A stretch of DNA of 49,181 nt from positions 1 through 49,181 of the forward strand of contig CALWTE010000032.1 of assembly GCA_944384375.1 (NCBI GenBank), in the 5' to 3' direction. Both the position numbers and the translations under genes were made by a program. The notes under the pieces are model-generated. The model was not told where the DNA came from. It searched no databases and saw only the letters and a list, made by a program, of their open reading frames with translations. The DNA is from an uncultured Clostridia bacterium (GTDB lineage: Bacteria; Bacillota; Clostridia; Christensenellales; UBA1242). The first letter of the stretch is position 1. Each line of letters opens with the position of its first letter. Of this stretch, positions 25,210-33,311 are shown in pieces.

Positions 25210-25671
25210 ATGAAAAAAGTAACAATTTATACAGATGGAGCTTGTAGTTATAACCCTGGGCCTGGTGGCTGGGGGTGTGTGCTCATATATAAAGGAAAGG
25301 AAAAAAGTTTTAGCGGTTTTGAGAAAGAAACTACTAACAACCGAATGGAAATGCAAGCAGTAATAGAAGCTTTGAGTCGTCTAAAAGAACCTTGTGAGAT
25401 TGATTTATTTAGTGATTCTGCATATATTGTGAATGCGTTTCATAATAATTGGATTGAGTCTTGGCAAAGGAAAAACTGGAGAACTACAGATAATAAAGCG
25501 GTCAAGAATATGGACTTGTGGCAAGAAATTTTGGAGTTAGCAAGTAGGCACAAAATTAGATGGTTCAAGGTAAAAGGTCACGCGGACAATGTTTATAACA
25601 ATAAGTGTGACGCACTTGCGCGTAATGAAGTAGAACAATATCTAGCAAAGACAAAAAAAGAAGTCTCTTAA
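25210..25671 (+). CDS. rnhA: Ribonuclease HI
   Basis: RNase HI removes RNA from RNA:DNA hybrids. The 153-residue protein has all four carboxylates: D9 in YTDGACSYNPGPGGWG, E47 in NNRMEMQAV, D69 in FSDSAY and D134 in NNKCDALA, plus the flexible-loop His in KGHADN. The basic protrusion (WIESWQRKNWR) marks the RNase HI rather than HII type. No N-terminal hybrid-binding domain. A weak AGGA site lies 11 bases upstream. Its stop lies within a bidirectional terminator shared with the ABC permease. Confidence 0.97.
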   Translation: MKKVTIYTDGACSYNPGPGGWGCVLIYKGKEKSFSGFEKETTNNRMEMQAVIEALSRLKEPCEIDLFSDSAYIVNAFHNNWIESWQRKNWRTTDNKAVKNMDLWQEILELASRHKIRWFKVKGHADNVYNNKCDALARNEVEQYLAKTKKEVS

Positions 25672-25694
25672 TTTCAAGAGACCGCTTTTTTATT
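25663..25694. terminator. Bidirectional terminator between rnhA and ABC permease
   Basis: 7-bp stem GTCTCTT/AAGAGAC, six-base loop. Plus strand continues CGCTTTTTTATTTT; minus strand continues TTCTTTTTTT. It overlaps the coding ends of rnhA. Confidence 0.75.
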
Positions 25695-27456
25695 TTATTT
25701 CACGCTTTTTAAAGACAACATAACTTATAATTGTAAACAATAGCATCGTAATTACAACCGATACAATACTTACAATAAAGTTTGAATTATAGAACAGTGG
25801 GCTAGAGAGTGCAATCGCTATAGGGTTATCAGGTGTTGCAAAACTACCACCAAAGAATTTAAACAAATCAATTCCAGCGAAAGGAATAAATGCATACCAG
25901 TAAGTTGATGTAAATAGTACAGCAAATAAAGCACTAACAAAGTAGAGAAGAATTGAAATAGCGACTGCACCGACATTACTCCTAAATACTACTGAAATCA
26001 TTGTCGCAAGTAAAACGTAGAATAAGATTTTTACAATCATCAAAGCAATATAAATTAAAATCAATACTATAGGAGAAACCACAAACGCGCTTGATGCATT
26101 GAATACCGCAAGTATAGAGGTCATATCAAGGCCATAGAAGGCATAACCTATGATAAACAACACTAACGCACTGAATATGATAAATATAATTCCAAAAATT
26201 ACAGTTGCTAAAATTTTACTTGTTAAAATCTTGCTCCTATTGTAAGGCCTAATTGCTAATACTTTTAGTGTTCCATTGGATTGTTCGCCAGCAATCATAC
26301 CAGCAGCTAGAACTACACAGAAGATTAAAATTACGAAACCACAAATTTCCAACCCGAAATATACTAAATCAAAAGCTGATACTTCATTGCCAAATGAAGT
26401 AGTAGGGGAGAATACATGTCCATATGAAATATCAGAGAGATTATTTGCAATTAAGTAATTATTTCGGGTAATTTCTTGATTAACTTCGTATGTGTTGACC
26501 TCACTATAACCGATATAGTCATTTGCTTGAGAATCGTTGAAATTTTTAATAGGATTCATATAAATAGAGTCTGTAGCCAAATCATTCATTTGTTTTGCTG
26601 TATAGTAATACGATAACACATAATCTTTCATTGTCTCAAGAGAAACTTCTTCGTCATTGACAGCGGCTGTAATATTACTATTTAAATCATTCATATAAGC
26701 ACTAGCAGTTTCATATTGTTCGTTTAATGAAGTAATTACTTCTTCATCAATCACAATGTCTGACATATTTTGATTTACTAAAGTTTCAATTTTATCAATA
26801 AAGGAAGGACCTTCTATATCATCAAAGCCTACAGCGTTTCTTATTCTAGTGACCAAAAGATTATGGTCATCTATATTATTTTCGTCAAAGCTATTATCAG
26901 ATAAGTATGTTGATAATGTAGAAGTAAGGCTAACAAATCTATCATAATCAGTCTTTTTCATTAAAAGGGTAGGGTTTTCAACTCGTGTTGAATCGCTAAC
27001 GATTGTAGACATTTGAGTAGTTAGATTCGCTAATTGATTTCTATAATTTCCTGCTAGTAATAAGGATAAATTGCCTGTATCTTCTGCAGTTTGTATTCCA
27101 TTTAAATAACGCACTAAAACATTTTGGGATTCTGTTACTAAAAGTTTTAACTGTGCGGTTATTGTAGTAGTTGCATCGGTATTGACAGTGGAATAATAAT
27201 CTATTTTTGATTTTGCCGAAGCTAAATTGTCATCAGCTATAGATTTATTCATTGATTGAGCTGACAAGAAATTTTGTAAAACTTCTTGCTTCGTTTCGCC
27301 ATTAATTGAATATTGGTCAGAATTTCTATTGTCCATATCTAGTAACGTGAACGAGAAAAACAATGCTAAAACCAGTACACCCGTAATTACATATAGGATA
27401 GGGCGCATTAAAATTTTATGCATTTCGCCACGCAACAATCTAAACATACTTGACAT
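25690..27456 (-). CDS. ABC-2 type transporter permease with large extracytoplasmic domain
   Basis: 588 residues. The first helix is at about 17-37 (PILYVITGVLVLALFFSF), then some 330 residues of helical, Asn/Asp/Thr/Ser-rich soluble region that must lie outside, then six helices from about 370 (LVYFGLEICGFVILIFCVVLAAGMIAG). The motif AGMIAGEQSNGTLKVLAIRPYNRSKILTSK (quoted in part: AGEQSNGTLKVL) is typical of ABC-2 permeases of the bacitracin/lantibiotic export type. It forms an operon with the ATPase upstream (11-bp gap). The substrate is unknown; peptide or antibiotic export is the usual role. AGGAG before ATG. A terminator follows. Confidence 0.85.
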   Translation of the reverse strand: MSSMFRLLRGEMHKILMRPILYVITGVLVLALFFSFTLLDMDNRNSDQYSINGETKQEVLQNFLSAQSMNKSIADDNLASAKSKIDYYSTVNTDATTTITAQLKLLVTESQNVLVRYLNGIQTAEDTGNLSLLLAGNYRNQLANLTTQMSTIVSDSTRVENPTLLMKKTDYDRFVSLTSTLSTYLSDNSFDENNIDDHNLLVTRIRNAVGFDDIEGPSFIDKIETLVNQNMSDIVIDEEVITSLNEQYETASAYMNDLNSNITAAVNDEEVSLETMKDYVLSYYYTAKQMNDLATDSIYMNPIKNFNDSQANDYIGYSEVNTYEVNQEITRNNYLIANNLSDISYGHVFSPTTSFGNEVSAFDLVYFGLEICGFVILIFCVVLAAGMIAGEQSNGTLKVLAIRPYNRSKILTSKILATVIFGIIFIIFSALVLFIIGYAFYGLDMTSILAVFNASSAFVVSPIVLILIYIALMIVKILFYVLLATMISVVFRSNVGAVAISILLYFVSALFAVLFTSTYWYAFIPFAGIDLFKFFGGSFATPDNPIAIALSSPLFYNSNFIVSIVSVVITMLLFTIISYVVFKKREIK

Positions 27457-27467
27457 ATTAATTTCTC

Positions 27468-28400
27468 CTATTTAATACTTCCTGATTGTCTTGCTTTTAA
27501 AATCTCTAAATAAATATCTTCTAAGTTTTTACTAATAACATCAACACCAAAAATCGTAACATCGCGTTGCCTTAACGCTTGGATATAATCTTGAGTAAAT
27601 TCAGGTATATAAGGTACCAGTACGGAATTGCCTGCTAACTCAACATTCACACCAAATTTTAAATTTAATATTTTACCAGCATAATTAGGATAATCAACTT
27701 TTATTTGTAAATGTTTTGAATTTCCACTAGCGTTTTGTAAGTAGGCAAGAGTACGCAATTCCAAAATATTACCATGGTCAAAAATAGCTACCGTATCGCA
27801 AATCTGTTCCATTTCTGCTAAAATGTGGCTACTTACAAATATAGCCATATTTTGCTTAGCCGCTAATATTTTTAAAGTTTGTCTTAGTTCTATTATACCA
27901 TTGACATCTAGGCCGTTGGTAGGCTCATCTAAAATTAGTAATTTAGGGTTGTTTAATAGTGCTTGCGCTAGACTTAATCTTTGTCGCATACCAAACGAAT
28001 AAGTTTTAACTCTATCATTAATGCGGTTTTCTAAACCAACTAAATTTGTAACCCTTTCTATATCGCTTTTTGTAACGCCCTTTATTAATCCAGCATAATA
28101 TTGTAAATTTTGTTTACCAGTCATATATGAATATAATTCACAGTTTTCCATAACTGCGCCGACATTAGCGATAGCTTTTTCAAACTCGCTTTGGATAGAT
28201 TTTCCACAAATCAAGACATCGCCCGATGTAGGGGGAGTAAGTCCACATATAATCCTAATCAAGGTAGATTTTCCCGCGCCATTAGGCCCAATAAAACCAA
28301 AAATCTCACCAGCATAAACTTCAAAATTTAGATTTCTTAGGACTTGACGGTTGCGATAAGTCTTACTTAACCCGATGATTTCTAAAATTTTTTGACTCAA
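27468..28400 (-). CDS. ABC transporter ATP-binding protein (BcrA-type)
   Basis: 310 residues with Walker A GPNGAGKST (38-46), Q-loop region, signature YSFGMRQRLSLAQALL, Walker B LLILDEPTNGLD and the switch His in VSSHILAEME. The C-terminal ~90 residues are the extension seen in exporters pairing with ABC-2 permeases. The start is TTG with GGAGGAG just upstream. Its promoter is at 28448-28476 on the minus strand. The pair is divergent from the VTT/DedA-family gene. Without a two-component system nearby, its regulation is unknown. Confidence 0.92.
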   Translation of the reverse strand: MSQKILEIIGLSKTYRNRQVLRNLNFEVYAGEIFGFIGPNGAGKSTLIRIICGLTPPTSGDVLICGKSIQSEFEKAIANVGAVMENCELYSYMTGKQNLQYYAGLIKGVTKSDIERVTNLVGLENRINDRVKTYSFGMRQRLSLAQALLNNPKLLILDEPTNGLDVNGIIELRQTLKILAAKQNMAIFVSSHILAEMEQICDTVAIFDHGNILELRTLAYLQNASGNSKHLQIKVDYPNYAGKILNLKFGVNVELAGNSVLVPYIPEFTQDYIQALRQRDVTIFGVDVISKNLEDIYLEILKARQSGSIK

Positions 28401-28447
28401 AGTAAATCTCCTCCAATTTTTATGCTTTTTTCAACATAATTATTATA

Positions 28448-28476
28448 TATAATAACATAATATATTTAAAAAGTAA
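28448..28476 (-). promoter_or_regulatory. Promoter of the ABC transporter operon
   Basis: Minus strand: TTTACT (28471-28476), 17-bp spacer, TATTAT (28448-28453) with extended TGT. Back to back with the opposite promoter at 28486-28515. Confidence 0.6.
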
Positions 28477-28485
28477 AGTCGTTTC

Positions 28486-28515
28486 ATTGACAAAAAAGAA
28501 AGGTTAAAATATAAT
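28486..28515 (+). promoter_or_regulatory. Promoter of the VTT/DedA-family gene, leaderless layout
   Basis: Consensus TTGACA (28486-28491), 18-bp spacer, perfect TATAAT (28510-28515). The ATG starts only seven bases after the -10, about where transcription should begin, and there is no ribosome site. Confidence 0.75.
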
Positions 28516-28521
28516 ATTAAT

Positions 28522-29700
28522 ATGTGTAAAAACGTAAAAGATAAACATCTAGAGCAAAAGAAAGATACTCCTAGTAAATATTCTTTTTCTAATATTACAA
28601 TGTTAGTAAGTATTATAATACTATGTGCGTTGAATATTTACTGCGCTTTAGGTTTGCTAGATTTAGGTACATATAATTATCTAATTGCGGCGGGTAGTGG
28701 AATACTACTTATTTTAGCATTTATTTTTTTCTTCAAGAATTTTATCGGTTGGCTAAAAACTGACTTTGTGTGTGTGGTTTTAATTGCACTTTTTTCATGG
28801 GGATATTATTTATTTGTAATGTTTGGTTTAGTCAAATATCTTCAAGATGAGAATGCGTTACAAGAATTAATACAGTCCACTGGGATTTGGAGCTACTTGG
28901 TTTATGTTTTAGTGCAATTTTTACAAGTCACTTTCATACCAATCCCAGCAATGATTACAACAATTGCAGGTACTTTTCTTTTTGGTCCTGGAATGGCTAG
29001 TTTGTTGAGTATTGCAGGTATTTTCCTAGGTTCCTTCTTTGCCTTTTTTATTGGAGATAAATTTGGTGAAAAAGTCGTAAAATGGATAGTCGGCGAAGAA
29101 AAAACTAAAAAATATAGTAATTTACTTTATGATAAAGGGAAATATATGTTTTTCCTTATGATGCTTTTCCCAATTTTCCCTGATGATATACTATGTTTGG
29201 TGGCCGGTATGACTTCAATGTCTTATCGCTTCTTTGCTACTACAATTTTGCTTACAAGACCAATCGGCATTGTAATGACATGTTACTTAGGTAGCGGAGA
29301 TGTGATTCCTTTCTCAGGATGGGGCATACCTGTATGGTGCGTTCTAATTATTTTAATGATAATCGCATTTTGGATTGCGTACAAATATAAAGATAAAATA
29401 GAGATTATTATAAATAAGTTTGTACAAAAAATAAAAGTTTTCGTTGTCAAAATTAATAATTTTATTACAAGAGTATTTGAAGATTTTATCGCATTATTTT
29501 CAAAAAACTATAAAATAAAGTTATTACTCAAGAGAAATAAATATCCGCTATCGCTACTACCAGAGAAAACAGAAACACTACCTTCAGATGATATTGATAA
29601 TTTCAAAAAATTATTAGAAAAACATGATGCAGACTACGAAAAACAAAAAGAATTAAAAAAATTACGTAAAGCAAAGCAACAAAATAAAACCAAATCATAA
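28522..29700 (+). CDS. VTT-domain (TVP38/TMEM64, DedA-like) membrane protein
   Basis: 392 residues with about seven membrane helices. Two N-terminal helices (about 25-70) and a third (about 75-100) precede the VTT core: FIPIPAMITTIAGTFLFGP, GSFFAFFIGDKFGEKVV, and MMLFPIFPDDILCLVAGMTSM, the re-entrant loop motif with the conserved F/P and Asp. A last helix (WGIPVWCVLIILMIIAFWIAY) leads to a ~110-residue Lys-rich cytoplasmic tail. DedA-superfamily members act as lipid scramblases or transporters. No Shine-Dalgarno precedes ATG 28522, and the promoter position suggests a leaderless mRNA; no better internal start is seen. Bases 29533-29582 in the tail recur inverted at 13633-13680. Confidence 0.85.
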   Translation: MCKNVKDKHLEQKKDTPSKYSFSNITMLVSIIILCALNIYCALGLLDLGTYNYLIAAGSGILLILAFIFFFKNFIGWLKTDFVCVVLIALFSWGYYLFVMFGLVKYLQDENALQELIQSTGIWSYLVYVLVQFLQVTFIPIPAMITTIAGTFLFGPGMASLLSIAGIFLGSFFAFFIGDKFGEKVVKWIVGEEKTKKYSNLLYDKGKYMFFLMMLFPIFPDDILCLVAGMTSMSYRFFATTILLTRPIGIVMTCYLGSGDVIPFSGWGIPVWCVLIILMIIAFWIAYKYKDKIEIIINKFVQKIKVFVVKINNFITRVFEDFIALFSKNYKIKLLLKRNKYPLSLLPEKTETLPSDDIDNFKKLLEKHDADYEKQKELKKLRKAKQQNKTKS

Positions 29701-29735
29701 AATTTATTTAGTTATTATTTAAAAAAGAAAGTAAA

Positions 29736-29784
29736 AAAACAACACTTACATAGGTTAAAACCTTGAATAAAGTGTTGTTTTCTA
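29736..29784. terminator. Bidirectional terminator, VTT gene and PadR-type regulator
   Basis: 12-bp stem AAAACAACACTT/AAGTGTTGTTTT enclosing a second hairpin AGGTT/AACCT. U-rich on both strands (plus: TTTTC; minus: TTTTTTTAC). Confidence 0.8.
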
Positions 29785-29785
29785 A

Positions 29786-31381
29786 TTAAGCTCTAAATTT
29801 TTTAGTAGAATAAATTATTAATCCCACTAGCCACGAAACCATTATATCAAAAATTGCTAAGGCAGGTAAGTACCAAATACTAAAGAAGTCAGGGTCAGAA
29901 AATCCATTCATACCGAAACATAGACATACTGCGACTACAAAAGTAAATAATACAACTGCTAATAATAATCTATAGAAGAAATTCATTGACCACGTAATAT
30001 CACTAATGCGAACTTTTTTATTAATATCTTTCAAATTAAGCAATAGAATTACACCCATATAAACCACGGTCATTCCTAAAAATACCCAATATAGATAAGA
30101 TTGGCTATCATTAAATACCACCGTATTCCTCAATAAGAAGTAGGAGAGTAGAACTTCTATTATAAATATTACAGACATAATTACTGCACGGCAAATATTA
30201 AATTGACTAATATTAAGAAAATTTTTAGTTATAAAAGTTTTATTTTCTACTTTTGAATATGGCCTTACAGAAATATTCTCTTGTTTAATATGAGTATAAC
30301 CAACATTTGCTGGCTTTATTGTGTTAGTTTCTACAGGTGTTTTCTTTGTATCATTTAAATTATAACGACGATTTATTTCTTCCAATGTGCTTTGATTGTG
30401 CTTTTGGTAAATAGCCGTTTTTATTTCTTCTTGTTCATTTGTACTTTTGCGAGAAGTAATGATTTCTTCTACTTGTTTAGCATATTCAGATTTTTGGACT
30501 GGAGCAGATGCTGGCTTTGATAAAATGATTTTAGGTTCTTCGTTGATAATAGGAGTAACTTCGTGAAATTTGATTTCGTTAGTTGCAGTAGTATTATTTG
30601 CGTCAAGTTCACCTAAAATATCTTTATAATTTATATCATCTTTTGAATTATATTTAGGGCTATCGTCCATTATAAATTCAACATCTGGCTCTTGATTTAT
30701 AAAGCTGAACGAATTTTTAACAACTGGTTTTTGTTCAATTGTTGTTGGTAAATCAATAGGTTCAGGTTTGGCTGGTTCGTCATTAACTTCTTGCTTTACT
30801 GGTGATATGGTTTCCAATTCATAATTGTTCGTTGGCTCAACATATTCACGCATTTGTTGAGAAAAACTTTTATTTTCAATATTTACAGCATTTGGGTCAA
30901 ATTGCTCAAAAGCAATCCTATTTTTTAGAATTGGTTGCTGTTTTACTGGCTCAATTTTAGGCTCTGGCTCGGGTTCTGGAGTAGGTTCTGGTTCTTTAAT
31001 GACGATTTTTTCTACTTTTATGTCTTCGTTTTCTGAGTTTTCTAGGTCATCTTGAGCTTTTTGATTTGCTCTTGATTTATTAACTTCACGTAACAATTCG
31101 TTAATTTCTTCGTCTGTTAGAGTCGGTGCGGCGTTTTTAATTTCGTCTTTACCCGCATTTGTTAGAGAATAGTAATGCCTACGTCCGCCTAGCGCACTAT
31201 CTTGCCAAAATGAGGTTATATAGCCCTTTTTTTCCATTCTTCTTAAAGCACTATAAAGGGTAGGTTGCTTTACATTTACCTTCCCATTAGTAAAATCTGC
31301 AATGTCTTTTATAATTTCCAAACCGTATTTATCACCAGTTTCAAGTGATTTTAGGATAACTTTATTGATTTGACTTACCAT
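29786..31381 (-). CDS. PadR-type regulator fused to a C-terminal membrane domain
   Basis: The N-terminal ~85 residues are a PadR winged helix (VILKSLETGDKYGLEIIKDI, VKQPTLYSALRRMEKKGYI, GGRRHYYSLTNAG). Then comes a ~280-residue acidic, Pro/Glu/Asn-rich linker, including EPEPTPEPEPEPKIEP, and from about residue 390 four membrane helices to the C-terminus. A DNA-binding domain on a membrane anchor suggests signalling from the membrane; the signal is unknown. The frame opens at 31393, but that ATG overlaps GGAGG; the start is put at ATG 31381, seven bases after GGAGG, giving 531 residues. Promoter at 31402-31430, divergent from the YgjP-like gene. Confidence 0.8.
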   Translation of the reverse strand: MVSQINKVILKSLETGDKYGLEIIKDIADFTNGKVNVKQPTLYSALRRMEKKGYITSFWQDSALGGRRHYYSLTNAGKDEIKNAAPTLTDEEINELLREVNKSRANQKAQDDLENSENEDIKVEKIVIKEPEPTPEPEPEPKIEPVKQQPILKNRIAFEQFDPNAVNIENKSFSQQMREYVEPTNNYELETISPVKQEVNDEPAKPEPIDLPTTIEQKPVVKNSFSFINQEPDVEFIMDDSPKYNSKDDINYKDILGELDANNTTATNEIKFHEVTPIINEEPKIILSKPASAPVQKSEYAKQVEEIITSRKSTNEQEEIKTAIYQKHNQSTLEEINRRYNLNDTKKTPVETNTIKPANVGYTHIKQENISVRPYSKVENKTFITKNFLNISQFNICRAVIMSVIFIIEVLLSYFLLRNTVVFNDSQSYLYWVFLGMTVVYMGVILLLNLKDINKKVRISDITWSMNFFYRLLLAVVLFTFVVAVCLCFGMNGFSDPDFFSIWYLPALAIFDIMVSWLVGLIIYSTKKFRA

Positions 31382-31401
31382 ACAGGCCTCCATCTATGCT
31401 G

Positions 31402-31430
31402 ATTTTAACCTAAAACGAAGATTTTGTCAA
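31402..31430 (-). promoter_or_regulatory. Promoter of the PadR-type regulator
   Basis: Minus strand: consensus TTGACA (31425-31430), 17-bp spacer, TAAAAT (31402-31407). The -10 is 20 bp before the start codon, a very short leader. Confidence 0.7.
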
Positions 31431-31490
31431 TTATTTAGCATTAAAACAGTGTAGATTTATGTCATAAATTTATTAAAATCGCTCATTTGC

Positions 31491-31519
31491 TTGCGTTTTT
31501 TTGTAATTTGTTGTAAAGT
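31491..31519 (+). promoter_or_regulatory. Promoter of the YgjP-like metalloprotease
   Basis: TTGCGT (31491-31496), 17-bp spacer, TAAAGT (31514-31519), about 30 bp upstream of ATG. Confidence 0.5.
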
Positions 31520-31551
31520 ATCTATATTTAAAAATCGGGGTAGGGAAGTAG

Positions 31552-32220
31552 ATGATAAAAATAGATTATTTAATTAGAACAAACAGACGGTCAATTTCAA
31601 TTTCAATAAACAATATCGGACAAGTTATTATAAAAGCCCCACGTAGAGTTTCAATGGATGAAATTCAAAAAGTTGTAGACAAGAAAGAACGCTGGATTGC
31701 TCTGCACAAAGAAAGAATTGAAAAAAACAATGAGTTAAATAAAAACATTCTTACATACAAGGATATTTTGTTTTGTGGTAATATTTATCATATCGCATTT
31801 GATGAAAGAATTAAAAAAATCACACTTATAGATAATTATTGCTTGATACCATTAAAATATAAGGATACTTACCAAAGGAAGTTAATATTGTGGTATAAAA
31901 AAATTGCTAATGAAATTTTAACGCAACGTGTACAGTACTTTTGTGACTTGATGCAATTAGAACCAAGTGCGGTAAAACTAACCAATGCTAGAACATGTTG
32001 GGGAACGTGTAATTCAAAAGGTGTCGTTTCTCTAAACTGGCGACTTATGATGGTACCACACAATTTAATTGATTATGTAGTTGTACATGAATTAGCGCAT
32101 TTAGTACAGTTAAATCATTCTAAACTTTTTTGGGAAGTTGTACACAGTGTTTTACCAGATTATGCTTCAAGGAGAAAGAATCTAAAACAAGGAGACTACT
32201 TACTAGCGCTTTTTAGATAA
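31552..32220 (+). CDS. YgjP-like (DUF45, SprT/M48-type) metallopeptidase
   Basis: 222 residues. The N-terminal half is a basic beta-rich region (IRTNRRSISISINNIGQVIIKAP). The C-terminal half carries the gluzincin motif HELAH in VVHELAHLVQLNHSKLFWEVV, with third ligand region NHSKLFW, and the family WGTCNSKGVVSLNWRLM just before. These features identify the DUF45/YgjP family; its substrate is not settled (one member has been linked to UTP pyrophosphatase activity). GGGAAG lies six bases before ATG. It is followed by a terminator and then the long gene-free block. Confidence 0.9.
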   Translation: MIKIDYLIRTNRRSISISINNIGQVIIKAPRRVSMDEIQKVVDKKERWIALHKERIEKNNELNKNILTYKDILFCGNIYHIAFDERIKKITLIDNYCLIPLKYKDTYQRKLILWYKKIANEILTQRVQYFCDLMQLEPSAVKLTNARTCWGTCNSKGVVSLNWRLMMVPHNLIDYVVVHELAHLVQLNHSKLFWEVVHSVLPDYASRRKNLKQGDYLLALFR

Positions 32221-32229
32221 GCTAAATTT

Positions 32230-32258
32230 AAATGCTCTCACACAGAGCGTTTTATTTT
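32230..32258 (+). terminator. Terminator of the YgjP-like gene
   Basis: 8-bp stem AATGCTCT/AGAGCGTT with loop CACAC, then TTATTTTT. It is also the first member of the palindrome family in this block. Confidence 0.75.
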
Positions 32259-32471
32259 TAAGTGCGAAAAATTATTTCATTTTTTGTAGAAATGTTTTAT
32301 TTTTTATGTTACAGAGCAGTTTTGCTAGCAGAAAATTACAGAAATCAAATTAAATTCTCGTAGTTTTTTACACGAAGTTTTTACTAGAATGATTAATTAA
32401 TAAGATTTAAACTCTTCATCATAGAGTTGTGTAAAATAGTTTTATATTTAAAGCTATAATCTGGCTAAACT

Positions 32472-32503
32472 CAATTTAAAACGCTCTCAGGCAGAGTTAA
32501 TAT
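32472..32503 (+). repeat. Palindromic repeat unit in gene-free block
   Basis: CAATTTAAAACGC followed by TCTCAGGCAGAGTTA. The first 13 bases recur exactly at 32909-32921. Confidence 0.65.
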
Positions 32504-32637
32504 CAAAAATTACGTTAAAAAACGATTTTTATAGTAAAAACACGCTAAATTTATTAAAATTTAATAGCATAGTACTATAAAATTTTTATTTGCTTAAATT
32601 TCAAGGGGATAGGGGGAAATAGTAAAAAACATCTTTA

Positions 32638-32671
32638 AACTATGCGCAAAATACAAGTTTTGCGCATAGTT
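32638..32671. repeat. Perfect 14-bp inverted repeat (hairpin)
   Basis: AACTATGCGCAAAA, loop TACAAG, TTTTGCGCATAGTT. No U-tract directly follows on either strand, so it is not a standard terminator. Confidence 0.85.
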
Positions 32672-32908
32672 AGTGCTAAAAACCGCCTTTTAAACCGTTT
32701 TTTATCAATTTTGACTATTTTTTAATAAAACTTGATTTAATTTTTATTTGTAAAAGCTTTGTAAATTTTATGTTTTTGTATTTATCATTACAAATTTTAT
32801 TTAATTTGTTATAGAGCTATCTATATTATGTATCTAAAATTGATAATACAAAATGCTATGATGCTATATGAAATTTTACACAATTTATTAAATAACTCTG
32901 TATAGACC

Positions 32909-32938
32909 CAATTTAAAACGCGCTGAGACAGATTATTT
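32909..32938 (+). repeat. Palindromic repeat unit in gene-free block
   Basis: CAATTTAAAACGC, then GCTGAGACAGATTATTT; sister of 32472-32503. A related inverted copy lies at 33056-33086 (minus: TTTGAGACAGAGTGAAT). Confidence 0.65.
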
Positions 32939-33251
32939 TATTTTTTAATGAATAACTGGTCATTAGATTTTGTCAGAAACGTTTAACAAATTAAGTTTTT
33001 TATTAACGGCAAAATTTTAGTTTATGTGATGTTGTTACAACTTATCAAGTAAAAAAATTATTCACTCTGTCTCAAACTGTTTTATAATACTATGCATATT
33101 TTCTTTTTGTAAATATTTGATATTTGATAAGAGTTTTTAAAGTTTGGAAAAAACTATTTTATTAAGGAATTTTCTTTTGATTTTATCCATTTTTTAAAAA
33201 AGAAAAAATGTTCTAATTTTAAATGTCGTAGTTTTTCTGCTATAAATTTAA

Positions 33252-33280
33252 TTTACTTTATTTAAAAAATTTGTTATAAT
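33252..33280 (+). promoter_or_regulatory. Promoter of the tyrosine recombinase
   Basis: TTTACT (33252-33257), 17-bp spacer, perfect TATAAT (33275-33280) with extended TGT. Confidence 0.7.
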
Positions 33281-33311
33281 TTTAAGTAAAGATTTTGTTA
33301 GAGGTATAAAA

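Larger units (their letters stand above)
32221..33251. other. AT-rich gene-free block with palindromic repeats
   Basis: About 1.03 kb with no credible coding frame, RNA gene or complete promoter recognised. It contains a terminator (32230-32258), a set of related degenerate palindromes of the form ATTTAAA followed by CTCT...AGAG (32223-32252, 32405-32430, 32472-32503, 32909-32938, and inverted at 33056-33086), a strong 14-bp hairpin (32638-32671), the palindrome ATAGTACTAT (32569-32578), and a purine run GGGGATAGGGGGAAAT near 32613. No DnaA-box cluster or tRNA is seen. Confidence 0.7.

Noticed and set aside
31382..31393. Start of the PadR-type protein at 31393
   Set aside because: The sequence right after that ATG is GGAGG, which serves as ribosome site for the ATG at 31381.
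32221..33251. CRISPR array in the gene-free block
   Set aside because: Repeats are few, degenerate, unevenly spaced (about 70 to 435 bp), one is inverted, and no cas gene is present.
32221..33251. Replication origin or dif site in the gene-free block
   Set aside because: AT-rich, but no cluster of TTATCCACA-like DnaA boxes, no dnaA/dnaN nearby, and no sequence resembling the 28-bp Bacillota dif. Only loose TTTTACACAA matches are seen.
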